Shown: positions 1 to 12,352 of the stretch, one piece after another
How the letters are laid out: each line of letters starts with the position of its first letter
Numbering within the stretch: position 1 is the first letter of the stretch
From: Lateolabrax maculatus
Taxonomy: Eukaryota > Chordata > Actinopteri > Acropomatiformes > Lateolabracidae
Direction: 5' to 3'
NCBI GenBank assembly: GCA_031216445.1
Contig: CM062219.1
Span: 3,083,501 to 3,147,500 of the forward strand
Length of the DNA stretch: 64,000 nt
Notes under the pieces: generated by a model
The model's input: the letters and a program-made list of their open reading frames with translations, nothing else
The model's database searches: none
Told to the model about the DNA's origin: nothing
Program-made: the position numbers and the translations under genes

Positions 1-44
<44 letters not shown>

Positions 45-2310
45 TTCTGTGTCCGTGCTAACATACTTTCATGATGCTGATTTTCTGATACAGACTTGGC
101 TCTGTGAATGAAATTCGCACTGGGTGGCTCAAAGTGCTCCGTCACATGTTGTTACTCACAGTGTATTAATGATCAGTGTGCTATGACTTTTGCCAGCAAT
201 CTAATATATCATGTTAATAGAATTTGTGATAAAGCACAATTCTTTTCCCCTTAGAGAATATTGGATCAATTCTGTAAGCCACTCGTAAAACTTCAGCAGA
301 CATTAGACAAACTCACGCCACACTTTGGATTTTAATAGTTTGAATGTTTTCTACAGTTTCAACATCAAAATGTTATACTTGTCGAACTTTTTGGACTTTA
401 TAAAGGGACTCGATGGAGCCAGCTAAGATGAGCGATGCCGTTGCTGATATCACCCACAGAGCCATTGTTAATGTTGCTAAGAAAACCTCTGCTTTTCCTA
501 TTTTGACATGTTAAAATGTCTGCTGTGAATACAAAGGCATATTATAGACACTACATTTTCATTTCATTATGGGATTTTTTTAGCACACTATATAGTGCGT
601 AAATATTACACTTAGAATTTGGAAACACAAATAACAAGGCAGAAAGTAAATAAAGTGTGCTAGGTAACAAATATGAACCTTCGCTGGACACAAGCACATG
701 CACATTTTAAACACATATTTCACATTAACATATGCATTTATGTCTGCTACTTTTAACAGTGTAAAATTGTTTTGAGAAATCACAGTTTAAATGCTCCTGA
801 TGTCTTTCCTCCATTCAAAAACACAAATCACTATTTGACTCAGCACTTTTTAATATCCTCTCACACAGATAGCTCTCTGTCTCCCCCATTGGCAGTGAGC
901 ACCGCTGCTGCTACTAATACTAATTATTACTAGTTCTTGCATGCTTCTGCGCTATACTAAGCTTTATCTACTGTATGTGATTTATCCGCAAGCACACATC
1001 ATTTTTTCCCAAATTCATGAAAAAGCAAATGTGGGTCGTGTCCTTCGGAGGACCTGGAGGCCTCTTCTCATATACAACAAACTAGCCTCACAGGAACTAA
1101 ACTAATGAGGCGTTCAGGCACAAAAAAAAAAAAAAAATCATCCAACTTAATCACCAGGAGACTACCCTTAAAATTGCCAACAAGGTGCAAATACCTGTTA
1201 TTAACCAGGATAAGTTTGGTGATACTGAGTTTATAATACGAGTTCTGATGTTTAACCAATACACCTTCCATTTCTCTGCAACGCCCAGTGATTAAAAACA
1301 TGTCAGGCTGCAAAAAAGAACAGATAATGTAGTTTTTGCAAAGGGTTTTCATCAGCTTATTTGAAGGGAAATTTACTAGTAACTGATGAACATATAAACA
1401 CAAACATAACACAGTCAAATCATATTTCCCAGCAATCAGTGTATAAAACACACATACCCGCACCACTGCAGAACCTTTAAAATTTAAATTCTATTAGAAA
1501 CTTTGTCCTCTTTGTAATGTAATAAAAAATAAATCACCTGACTTTAGTCAGAACATTGATTGAACACTGTATTAAACAAAAGAGACCAATGAATTGTGGA
1601 TTTCCATCTCATCCCTTTATGAATCATGGTGGATATGCGGACGTCCCAGGATCTAAACCCTGAACCCAGCACTAGTCTCTCAGTGTCTCTCTCCATGGTG
1701 CTGAAAAGTCCAAACTCAATATCTTTCGAGTCTCTCTGGTGAAACATTTAAGCTTGCAACAAGAAAGTATCTACCGGCAACCCAAGAGTCCACCTACAGT
1801 AGCCCTCTAACAAGTAAATATGTTGTTGCAAATACTTAACAACACCTCAGTGATAGCGTAGTCCAAGCATATTTTACTCAGGCAGCAAGCACACCTCTTG
1901 CTTGAAAAAACTTGAGGAAATGCTCCAATTTCTGTTGCAGTCAATGAAAAGATTCAGGAGAGAAAAGGACTGGGTGAAACCGAGAGAGACAAAAGGAGAG
2001 AGAGATTAACGACTACAGATGCCAAAGAGTGTGCAGTGACACTGGGGATGTAGGTGACCTGAAGGTTAATGAATTTCCTTAGCTTGTGGAGGGGAAACAT
2101 CATGTATATTTGTCCATGAATGTAACAAACTGAAACATAAAACCTACAGTACGTCCAACCTTGAGGAAAATAAAATAAATTAATTAGTTTTTGTGGGTTT
2201 GTTTCATTCAAGTTTTATTTCTTTTCATGTGAACAGGATTGAACTCTGGCCTGATGCTGTACCACATTATTTCTGACTGCATGTGTGTCTTTCTGTGCTT
2301 CTTTGTGCAG
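1..2310 (+). other. sv2c intron (5' part outside window)
   Basis: AT-rich with no exon recognised. It opens with a (AC)n microsatellite at 1-42. The coding exon expected before GWSFSMG (helices 4-5 and the cytoplasmic turn) was looked for and not seen, so it should lie upstream. The intron ends in a normal pyrimidine-rich acceptor at 2300-2310. Confidence 0.7.
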
Positions 2311-5300
2311 GCTGGAGTTTCAGCATGGGTTCGGCCTACCAGTTCCACAGCTGGAGAGTGTTTGTGGTGGTGTGTGCGCTGCCGTGCGTCTCTGCGGTGG
2401 TAGCTCTCACTTTTATGCCTGAGAGCCCCCGCTTCTTCCTGGAGGTAAGAGAGAGACTCAGTATATCGTGATACTGGCAGCACCATTATTTCTCTTGATG
2501 ACATTGATAATGATTCCTATGGCTATCAGGGAATATCAAAACCTTTGTGGGATAAAATTATGATGCCAGTGGAGTTGTTGGTGTGGTGTTTTCTTCTTTT
2601 TTTATGTAAGAAAGCTTTCCAAAAACTAAAGGAAGTCAGTTATTGTAGTTTGGCTGCTGGTGGCAGTGGCACACAGCTCATGGAGGTAATGAATGTGCTC
2701 TAAACACATAATAAACATATTTTTAAATTCAGTCTGACTTACACTTAACATCATTATCTCTGCTGTCCATCTGATAAGCATCAATAAATCCACTTAGAAA
2801 TCATAGAAAAAATAAGCTCCTTGTAATTCCAGAACTTGCCTGAGAATTATCACATTTTTAACTTTTCTTCAGTATCAAAGTAATCCAGTGACAGTTTTCT
2901 GTACATCCATGGGTACAAATTGTCAAAATGTAAACAAATATAGACTAAAAAAAAACGGGTTCAAGTTGTAGCTCACAGATCTGTTGTAGTTGCAGTTGTA
3001 TTGTCAGACTTTGAAAACCCCTGCAGTTAGGTAACTTGACTGAATTATGCAATTACTATAAATGTGTATAAGTCACAATTGGTCAAAAATATAGAAGCAA
3101 AGCTAAATAATTATATAATAAGAGTATAAATAGAAGTTAAAATATAATAGACTCCCTGGGAAAAATCCAGTATGTTTGACAAGCTCCAGCCACTCAAAGA
3201 TTAATGGTGTATGCATATGTACGCATAATATCACTTAACTCTCCCTTAGATGGGCAAACATGACGAGGCCTGGATGGTGCTCAAACACATCCATGACACC
3301 AACATGCGTGCCCGGGGAGAGCCCGAGAGAGTCTTCACTGTGAGTACACGGCAGCCTCTACACGTGCATCCTCCCCACTGCTGCAGTGCCATGGGCAGGT
3401 GACAGATCAGTGTCTCCCCCTGCAGGTGAACAGGATAAAAATCCCCAAACAGCTGGACGAGCTGGTGGAGATGCAGAATGAGTCAGCCAACCCTGTACTC
3501 AAGGTCCTCTTCAAGATCAAGGCTGAGCTCAGAGGGGTACGAGGGTTTCATTTTGCCCTTTATTCTGAATGTTTATGGTTGTTAAGATTTAAATTGAGTG
3601 AAAATCTTTTCCCTTTTATAACAGATCTGGTTGACTTTTATGAAATGCTTCGACTACCCAGTGAAAGACAACACTATAAAACTGGCTGCAGTCTGGTTTA
3701 CTCTGTCTTTTGGGTAAGAGATTTCCTGCACACAGTTTTTGACATCACCTCCTGCACTACTTCTACACTTCTCTATATTATGATTGTATGCTTCCGTCAT
3801 GTTAAATGAAGCTACTTCTACACTTCTCTATATTATGATTGTATGCTTCCGTCATGTTAAATGACGCCCTCTGTGACAGCTGAGTCACCACTACTTTCCA
3901 GCTTCATAACAGTTTCAATGACGTACTTAGCACCGAGGCAGATGCTCTCCCGCTTACATCCTCTAGATGAGTGCTGACAGGTTAGATTGGAAAGAGAGAA
4001 CCTGTTTGAGAGAAGGTGTAATTTGGCTATTTTCCGCTGACTGTTTTAATAAATTACAGTACGTACATGTCGGAAAGTTTTAGCCCTAAGGACAGTCTTT
4101 TAAAATGAAAAAGAGACAAAAGTAGGCTGTGTTATACTACAAGAAACATAATTAATTCCATTCTATTCTGGTTTCATTTTGTGTCAATTCATGCTTTTTT
4201 TGTTTCAATTTGTCTTTTATTGTCTTAATGTTTTGGATCCTGTTTTTATTTTGTGTTTGTGTATATGTGTGTGTCTCGTCTGTTGTTTTTGTCAGTTCTC
4301 TTTTCATCCTGTCTTGTCTATTGGTTGGTCACTTTCACTGTTTCTTGTTCCAACACAGAACCAGGTCCTTTGATTAATTTTGATTTCATTTTATGTCATT
4401 TCTTCCATTGTCAGACCTGGCGATGGATTCAAAGTGACCAGTACCAGACTGAATTGAACTAGAGTGGCCTACTGTATGTCAGTGACCACATGTAACACAC
4501 TTTACTTCAGAAGCTGTTGCTGTGTCCAGGTTCTACGGGCTCTCCGTGTGGTTCCCGGATGTCATCAAGCACCTTCAGGCCGACGAGTACGCCTCCAGAG
4601 TGAAGATTCACAACAACGAGCGCATCGAGGACTTCACCTTCAACTTCACCCTGGAGAACCAGATCCACAGAAACGCAGTCTTTCTAAATGACAGGTAAAG
4701 GCTGGGTATTCAAACTGACCTGTGTTTGGTTTTTAAACATTTCCAGCGACCCCGGCTTTCACAGACAAAGGTATTTGTGATTAAGAAAGGATTAAAATTC
4801 CCTGCAATGTTACACATTGTGATCCAAACCTGTGAACCTCCCTAGGCAAAGCGGTTCAAATCCTCTTGTCCCGTTGCGGGATAGCAGTACTATTCGTCAT
4901 TCCCGCAAACAACACAACACACCGCTGCCGGTAATATTAATCCTGCCTCCTTTATCTTCCACACCACCAGGAAATTAAAAAGCTTATCTCTCTCTCCTCT
5001 TTCCTTCTTTCTCTCTCTCTCACCCGTACACACACATCTTTCCTGCCTCCTCCTGGTTATGATTCACTCTTACACAAAGGCCAGAGAGAAGACATATCGA
5101 TATGCTGTTTTTGTTCTTTCCCATCCTCACTGGAGACCAGAGTGCACATTTATTAAGAGATTAAATCAAGCCCAGTACAGCAGCATGCAACAGATCATAT
5201 AGATCAATAACGGACTGGCGAGCCCTGTCATATTATTGTAGACATACTAAAGGATGGACATGTTGGTCGTTCGATAAGGAGAGGGAGAAGAAGTACTCAT

Positions 5301-8300
5301 ATTCTTTACTATCACTCAAGTCCTGGATTTAAAGTGTCAAAAATAAAAGTACTCATCATGCACAATTGACCCTTTCAGGTTGTTACATTATATATTATAT
5401 TATTGTAATGCTTATTACTGATGTATTAAAAAGTAAGAAGCATGACTTGACAGTCACAGCTGGTCAAGATAGAACTAATTCATTCATTTCCTGATTGCTA
5501 TATGATATACAGATCATATGTTTTGTATTTAAGTCTTTAAAGTAATGTGTAAAGTAAAAACCTGCAATATTTTCTGAAATGTAGTGAAGTACAAATATAA
5601 GGTAGCATACAATGGAAATACTTTAAATTATAATTACAAGTACCTAAAATTTGTGTTTAGGTACAGTCCTTAAATAAAAATAAATAAATATAGTTAGTTA
5701 CATTCCACTACTATCCTTAAAGGGAAACGATTTCTCAAAAACATAAATTTTACACATCTGTTTGCAGGTCTTGGGGAGAACTTCTGCATACGTGAAAATA
5801 GCTGGTTAAAATATTTTGTGGCTCCAGAGGGAGCTGCAGGAAATCTGTTCAATTCTCTCCTCTTCTCTGCTTGAAGCTCAAGGCTGCATTAGACACTGCT
5901 AGAATAACAAAACAAACTTTGTGGGTAATGTAGGCGCCAGCTTTTGACAAGGAGGAAGAATGCATGGATAAAAAACACAATGTCATTGGTTTTGTACTAA
6001 TCATTTAGCAATTAATAATAAAGGGGGGATAATTCAATATCAACAACTTTGCTGTCAGAAATATGTTTCCAATCCCTGTTAATCCAGCTTCAGTGGTTCA
6101 TTCCCTTGATGCTTTTTTTTTTTTTTACATATATTAATTTCCTCCTCTGCCACCTCCATCTCTTTTATCCTTCTCTTCCCAGGTTTATCAGTATGAAGTT
6201 CAAGGCGGTCACGTTCATCGACTCATCTTTCCTCAACTGCTATTTTGAAGATGTCTCCTCCGTCGGATCCTTATTCAAAAACTGTACCATTGTAGACTCC
6301 TTCTTTTACAACACAGGTCAGTCTACACTTGCAAAACTCACATTCAGAGAATCCCTCTCCAGTACAGAATTCCACCCCAGAAAATCATATTATACAGTAT
6401 ATTGTGGACCGTGCAATCAAGGCATAAGGAAACATAGGTTTAAAGTTCAAAAGTTGGGTTTATTTTCCCCCAAAAAACTTTCAACAAAACAAATAACTGC
6501 AGACAACTGAATTAACAGAGTTATAGGGTCCCTGAAAGTGGTCAACAAAACAAAACCTTTTGACCAGGAAGGAGAACCAAGTAAGTGAGAGAGATTAATT
6601 AATCTAACTTAATTAAACCGACTAGCAATATGACAAAACAATGTAAACTACACGTGCGCTTCATCTAGAAAACAGTGCACTGTCAAAGCTGCTAAACAAA
6701 TGTGATACAAAAGCTGATAAACAAATGTGGCTGCAAATGAAAGTAACTGAACATGTGGCCGCAGCCACCACACTGTAGGTGGCTTACACATAAGTCTCAC
6801 TCAGCCTCTCTGTCTCTGTCTGACAGTTCATTTGGGGTCTATCATCCAGGCTTCTGTGGAGGAAACAATGGCCTTGAGCATTTATGGCTTTTCTTTATGC
6901 CACTAAATTACTGCTTAACCTCTCTCTGCTCCTGCACAGATTGCTTCACTGCACTCAGGCGACTGTAGTTAACAAAGTAACTGAGCCGGGCTGGGCTGCA
7001 GAACACTGAAAATGGCAATTTCTAACCACACAAGCACTCCCGGAGTGATGCTTTTTTATTGTATCTGATGTTTTAGATGTTAGCAAAAATTCAGGACAGT
7101 GAGGTACATAAACACGATTCTCTGAGTAGCTGAATCTTAACTTCCAACAGGGAGCTTTCCCCTATTCACTTTGCTGATTAATTCATTACGGCATGTCTTG
7201 TTTTGATGAAGGCATTAGAGCCAAGGCGTCTGCATCAGCATCAACATCAAATTGTACCTTTAATAAATCCAGGCTATGTTATAAAAGCGCAGTCCAATCA
7301 TTTTGGGGCTGACGTAAACAACACGAGCAGGAAGAAAAGGAAAGGCAGGACAGGCATTTAAAATGTTCTGAGAGGAACTGGAGCTGAATCAGACCTTGTG
7401 GGAGCGCAGGGTGGAAAAATAGTTCCCTGCAGCGCAAAGGAAAGCGCTGAACATGGAAACAGTGAGGGCACGTCAGGTCGCTGGTGATGCTCCATGGGAA
7501 ACGAAGTCTCTTTGCCCCCAGCAGTGTGTCTTTGGAGAACAGAGGATGAAGAGAAACGAGGAGAGACAGAATGAGAAAGGGAGGGAGGAGTGTGTCGTTA
7601 GAGCAGAGGTGAGCGAAGGAATGTTTTCTCTGTGCTGCAGCTGCTGAAGTTTATTATTACAGACATTTAACGTACTGTACAAAAATGAAAGGCTGAAAAC
7701 AACATGTTTTGGTTTTACGGGGCATTCTGTGCTGGATAAGCAGTAGCCTCCAGGCCTGAAAAGGGAAGCCAATGCTGAAGTGCCTTAAACATGCATTATC
7801 TCTAATGGCCAGCAGGGGGCGACTCCACTGGTTACAAGTCCAACCCACAGACTGTATAAAAAGAAGTGGACGTAGCCGGGAGTGGGATTTGAGCGAGAGG
7901 GTTGCACCGCCTCTATCCTGATTGGCGGTCGCTGTGATAACGACTTGTCCATCACGCGGTAGCCCCTCCCCAAAGCACACGCTGCTTTAGCGTCTATTTT
8001 CGTCTAAATGTGACCGTTATTTACAGAATGAACATCATTACTGAGGTCATAAATCAGGTGAGAAGTTTGGTCATTTTCTCATAGACTTCTATACAATCAG
8101 ACTTCTTTTTGCAGTGTGGGAAAATGACCCTCCTTCTCACTTGACTTATTACCTCAGTAAACATTTTCCTAATGAGTTCATGGTCTCAGTCGCTGGTTTC
8201 AAGTCTTTCTGGGTATCGTTTAGAGTGATTGACAAGTCGCTACCACAGGAACTTGTTATCAGGATAGAGGCGTATCAATGTGTAATCCATGGCATTGTGT

Positions 8301-10416
8301 ACATTTCTTTTGGTCTGAAAAGTGAAGCCAATGCAGAGGTGCCCTAAACCTGCATTCTTTCTAATGGCCAGCAGGGGGCGGCTCCACTGGCTCCAAAAAA
8401 AAACAAGATTGCAACGGCCTAATTGCCAAACTGGAGGCTTCACTTGCTCCACTTTTGGGTCCCCTGGGAGTCAGGGGCCCTGGGCAGTTGCCTGCTTCAT
8501 CTGGTTGGTTATTCAGCCTTGCACCTCAAAGACAACATAAGAGGAGTCTAAAAAAATCAATAAAAATGACACCAAACTGAAAACCACCAGAATAATTATG
8601 AGATAGGATGAAATTAATCAGATAAACACGTCCAGATTTTAATATACCCCTTCAGCAGCAGCCAGAGCACAAGACAGAGCTTTTAGTTTCTCTAGCAATG
8701 ATTCAACCTCACAAAAAGGAACCAGTTTTTTCTATTTTTATCTAGCCATAGAAGGTATATATAAGTTACCCTTAAACACGGTGTGAAAACTGTCTCAAAT
8801 TGAATTTCCCCAGGAGGGATTAATAAAGTACTTTTCCTCCCTTTTTTCAGATATTGACGACAGCAAACTAATAAATTCAAGGGTGCTCAACAGCTCTTTC
8901 CACCACAACAAGACAGGCTGTCAGATGACATTCGACGATGATTACAGTGCCTACTGGGTCTATTTTGTCAACTTCCTGGGAACGCTGGCTGTGCTGCCTG
9001 GAAACATCGTCTCTGCCCTCCTCATGGACAAAATCGGACGCCTTAGCATGTTAGGTATGACATAACATTCTCTCTGGTCGTCAAGGACCTGCTCTGACTC
9101 TTTGTTTGGGGCTAAGAATAGCGGCCTTTTCTCTTGCAGAATATCTTGATGTCTTCTGACGTTGGCCTGTGTATCTTTAAAGGCCCCTGGTGAAGTAAAT
9201 GAGGCTGTTTTGTGCCCGAGCTGTAAAAGATGTGTCGTGTTGTGCCCTGCAGGAGGCTCCATGGTGCTGTCAGGCATCAGCTGCTTCTTCCTTTGGTTCG
9301 GCACCAGCGAGTCAATGATGATCTTCATGCTCTGTCTCTACAACGGCCTCAGTATCTCCGCCTGGAACTCCCTGGATGTGGTCACCGCTGAGCTGTACCC
9401 AACAGACAGGAGGTGAGTGCTGCACTCACGACATACAAAACTCAGTCTGAATGTCGCCTTTAATGAAGTACATATAAAGCATTTAAAAGGTATATAGCAA
9501 TATTACACCTTTCTTATTAGTAATAGTAATATATAGGTTATAACGAGAGAGTCTGTGTTTTATCACAGGCCAAACTTTCATCCAGCACACTTTAAAAAAG
9601 ATAAGAAAGAAGGCAACTTTGCTTAATTTGTACTTTGGGGTGAAGGAGAGTTCAGTCAAATGATTCATCAGCTAGTTTCACAAAACACCAACGGCTGATG
9701 ATTATGCAAACTTAATCTGAGATTTCGAGATTAATGTTCGGCTTTACTTTTGAGAATAACGTCAAAACATTTCCAAGAGAATGTCAAAATATTTTGAGAA
9801 GAAAGAAGGAAGCGGGAAGAAAAAAAAGTCCAGTTTAGTCTGGCTGCCTTTTACATCATTTGCAGAGAGTCATAAAGCGTTAACCCCTTTCCGATACCAT
9901 GAACTTCTGCTTTGATCTTTGTCTGAAAATCAAGTCATTTAATGTAATTTCAATATCCTAAAATGTCTGATGTTTATTGGTAAAACTTACAGCTTCAGGT
10001 CATGCACATCCCTCATTTGACCTTTGACAGACTGCTTCCACCTAATAAAATGTAGTATTCATTATTATTTACATTGTATCAGTGAATAAGGACTGGTAAG
10101 ATGAAGAATTGTCAGTTTTATTGAAAAAATAAAACTGCAGGATAGTAAATACTTCAACTTATCCAGAAATGAAATGACCCACACACACATGTCTGACTCT
10201 CTCCTCTGTCTTCCTTGTCTCCTTGTGTTCAGGGGCACAGGCTTTGGCTTCTGTAATGCCATGTGTAAGCTGGCAGCGGTGCTGGGCAACCTGATCTTTG
10301 GCTCACTGGTTGGCATCACCAAGGCTATCCCCATCCTGCTGGCGTCGTCTGTGTTGGTTGGCGGCGGGCTGGTGGGGCTCCGCCTGCCAGACACACGCGC
10401 CAATGTCCTCATGTAA
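2311..10416 (+). CDS. sv2c: Synaptic vesicle glycoprotein 2C, C-terminal half (9 coding exons, 5' end outside window)
   Basis: Twelve-helix major-facilitator-type protein of synaptic and secretory vesicles that helps control calcium-dependent release. Coding exons, all with AG/GT borders: 2311-2444, 3250-3339, 3426-3536, 3625-3713, 4530-4694, 6183-6316, 8851-9054, 9253-9412 and 10233-10416 (stop TAA). Reading phase is continuous across every junction and gives 422 residues, so no exon is missing within this stretch. Recognisable blocks include GSAYQFHSWRVF, FMPESPRFFLE, NKTGCQMTFDDDYSAYW, LGTLAVLPGNIVSALLMD, GISCFFLWFGTSESMM, AELYPTDRR and the C-terminal LPDTRANVLM. The SV2 family call is firm. 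The choice of SV2C over SV2A/B rests on the PAR-S100Z neighbourhood, as in human 5q13. Upstream exons (cytoplasmic N-terminus, helices 1-5) lie before the window. Candidate AATAAA poly(A) signals lie near 10637 and 11224; neither is proven. Confidence 0.93.
2445..3249 (+). other. sv2c intron
   Basis: Donor GTAAGA at 2445 and acceptor CCCTTAG ending at 3249. AT-rich; nothing else recognised. Confidence 0.8.
3714..4529 (+). other. sv2c intron with a 55-bp tandem duplication
   Basis: Donor GTAAGAG at 3714 and acceptor TGTCCAG ending at 4529. The stretch 3757-3809 is repeated almost perfectly at 3812-3864. A T-rich, TGTG-containing stretch follows at 4170-4350. Confidence 0.8.
3757..3864 (+). 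repeat. Two-copy tandem duplication, period 55 bp
   Basis: The words CTACTTCTACACTTCTC and GTATGCTTCCGTCATG occur in the same order in both halves, 55 bp apart, with essentially no mismatch over 53 bp. This implies a recent local duplication, 43 bp inside the intron after the 3625-3713 exon. Confidence 0.9.
4695..6182 (+). other. sv2c intron carrying a dispersed repeat
   Basis: Donor GTAAAG at 4695; polypyrimidine-rich acceptor ending CCCAG at 6182. The middle (about 5262-5715) is a copy of the 'AAGTAAAAGTACTCAT' interspersed family described below. The remainder is anonymous AT-rich sequence. Confidence 0.75.
5262..5715. repeat. Dispersed repeat of the AAGTACTCAT / ATTCCACTACT family
   Basis: Contains AAAAGTACTCATCATGCA and ends with ACATTCCACTACTATCC. 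The same words recur in this window near 31770-31925, 39289-39922, 57995-58762 and 63415-63640. This is a very common teleost non-autonomous element type whose ends resemble CAGTGGTGGAA, so a hAT-type origin is possible. This copy is degenerate. Confidence 0.6.
6317..8850 (+). other. sv2c intron (2.5 kb) with dispersed repeats
   Basis: Donor GTCAGT at 6317; acceptor TTTTTTCAG ending at 8850. It carries repeat copies at 7756-7976 and 8228-8400. Just before the acceptor, around 8800-8830, sits TTTCCCCAGGAGGGATTAAT, which resembles the 3' tail of fish LINE/SINE-type repeats. The other open frames here have no coding character. Confidence 0.75.
7756..8400. repeat. Pair of related dispersed repeats (GGCCAGCAGGGGGCG family)
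   Basis: The words GAAGCCAATGC...TAATGGCCAGCAGGGGGCG occur at about 7766-7818 and again at 8325-8380 in the same orientation. The stretch 8228-8280 is roughly the reverse complement of 7900-7965 (GCCTCTATCCTGAT versus ATCAGGATAGAGGC). The two copies are therefore partly direct and partly inverted, as expected from nested or rearranged insertions of a common fish repeat. Confidence 0.65.
9413..10232 (+). other. sv2c last intron
   Basis: Donor GTGAGTGC at 9413; acceptor CTTGTGTTCAG ending at 10232. AT-rich; no further element recognised. Confidence 0.8.
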
Positions 10417-10964
10417 ACCTCAACACACAGCAGTATGTTGTTTACCAGGAATTTACACAGTTTACTGAGTAATCATTCACTTATAGACTCTGATTTATTT
10501 GAATATCACTAAAACAAGCATTGCTGTCATCCTTCTTGTATTTTTTATTTGATAAATAATGTTGACTATGTTTGCAAAACTCAAATACAGGACAAGTGAT
10601 TGTTATTCTGTTATTTCTGAGTAAAACACCTGGTAAATAATAAAGGATAATGAAATGCAGTTTAACTTAACAATGAGCTGTAGATATAAAGAGTTTGAAG
10701 ACTACAATCAAAGGTTAGAAATGTACCAAGTGTCAGTGGCTGGTTGCCGAAGCTCTGGGCATTCTCGCAGGAATTCAAGATGAAAAGGTTACGGTTGAGA
10801 AACAAGCTCGAATTAGCAGTGGTGATAAAAATCTGTATATCAGCAGCTCATCATCGACCGTGGGCTGTTCCACACGTGCAACCGACAGATGCATGTGTCA
10901 AAGTTGCAAAAGGCTTGGACTTCCTACAAAACTCCCCTGCCAAATTTTCCCTTCTCAATCTTGC

Positions 10965-11425
10965 TCGGATTAAAGGAACAGTTTGACATTTTGGGAAACG
11001 TGCTACCACCAGCAGCCAGTTAGAAACTGATAGCCTGGTTCTGTCCAAAGGTACAGTAACAAAATCAGCCAACCAGCACCTCTAACGCTTTTTAATTAAC
11101 ACGTTATATCTTGTTAGTTTAACCCTTTACAAAAAAGAAGTGTAAAAACAACAAGTTGTGGGGGGGTTTACAGCCACTAAAACCACAATGTGTCGTTTTG
11201 TACATTTTTTTTTTGTACAGATTAAATAAACGGGATGAAATGTGTTAGTCACTGAGCTTTAGGAGTGCTGATAATTGGATCTGACTACCTTTGGATGAAA
11301 CCAGCTGTTTTCCTCTGCTTCCAGTCTTTATGCTAAGCTACGCTAACTGTGAGTGGTGTCAGTCTTCTCCTCTCACAGCAGGAGAGTGAGAAAATGTGTA
11401 TAATTGCTGTCAAATGTCAGACTAT
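10965..11425. repeat. Degenerate dispersed repeat (GACATTTTGGGAAA ... ACTATTCCTTTA)
   Basis: Opens with GGAACAGTTTGACATTTTGG and closes with GTCAGACTATTCCTTTA. Inside are CCAGCAGCCAGTTAG and CTTCCAGTCTTTATGCTAAG. A second copy lies at about 33300-33705, ending CAAACTATTCCTTTA. This is a widespread teleost interspersed repeat type, and both copies are eroded. Confidence 0.6.
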
Positions 11426-12352
11426 TCCTTTAAGTACGAATCATTTCATAACAGTTGTGTATGTGATTTATGCTTGTTTGTGAGTATATCTGTGTATTTA
11501 GTAATTTACGTGTGTTATTTATTGCTCCGCCAGTGTGCTTTTATGTTTGTGGGCCAGAATTTAAAGGTGTTTGGTCCTCAGTTTTGGATCAGTGTTCCAC
11601 TAACGGTTGGTGACGTTCAAGCCTTTTGCTGCAATGTGCAAGAATGACAAGGCCATAGAAAAAAAAAATCAGTAACGATATAGTAGTTTAGTCAAAACCG
11701 GCAACTTCAGCAGCTACATTTCTAAAGTGAAAAGAAGTTTACATTTTCTGCTTTTTACAGTAAGAGACTTTTGAGATTGGAAACCTTTTGTCTGAATGCT
11801 TCCTCTCTCCCTCTCTCGTGTCTGTGTCGTGTTCGTCTCGTGGCGCCGAGCTCACCATGAAGGGCTTCGCTCTCCGTTGCAATCTGATCTGTCACGAAGA
11901 ATTTATACTCTGCTGTTATAATCTGCTTTTCTTTTTTGTTCAGTTGGTTTTTATCCCCCTCTATCTGTCTCACCGTCTTGGTTTCCTCAGAGTGTCTCTC
12001 ACCCAGTCTTGTCCTCTTGCTCTGTTTATCTCTTCCTGCCTTGCTGCTGCTCCCTCCAAAACTCAAAGGCCTTTCTCTAATGTCGTGCCTCTCTCTCCAT
12101 TGAGCCCGTCTATCCTTCCAAACCTTTGCTGGAAGCTTTGCTGCTCTGTCCTGCTTTTTTCGGCCTTTCATCTCTTGATGCTGCAGCGTGTGTGTGTGTG
12201 TGTGAGAGAGTGTGTGTTTCCAGACAAACCCTACTAAAATACAGTGACCGTCTCATATTTAGAAAACTAAGTTTTGTTTTTTTCTATTCCAAAGAACTGG
12301 GTTTCTTTTGGAGCATTTGAACCACATGATAAAGTGAAATTAAAAGCCATGC

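Larger units (their letters stand above)
4530..8990 (+). other. sv2c: sv2c large luminal loop (pentapeptide-like repeat domain), three exons
   Basis: Exons 4530-4694, 6183-6316 and the start of 8851-9054 encode the large intravesicular loop between helices 7 and 8. It has the alternating hydrophobic/small-residue pattern of a pentapeptide-repeat beta-helix (for example MKFKAVTFIDSSFLNCYF, then FKNCTIVDSFFYNTD). Visible N-glycosylation sequons are NFT, NCT, NSS and NKT, consistent with a glycosylated luminal face. In mammals this loop is known as the neuronal binding site of botulinum neurotoxin A. The core fold is recognisable, but the segment just after helix 7 (YASRVKIHNNERIEDF) differs clearly from what I recall of the mammalian proteins. 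Confidence 0.8.

Noticed and set aside
7453..8540. Open frames inside the 2.5-kb sv2c intron
   Set aside because: They coincide with interspersed repeats, and reading phase across the flanking sv2c exons is already complete without them.
11755..12237. Overlapping open frames on both strands (138 and 149 codons)
   Set aside because: No family similarity, low-complexity CT/GA-rich sequence and no splice-supported neighbours; most likely chance.
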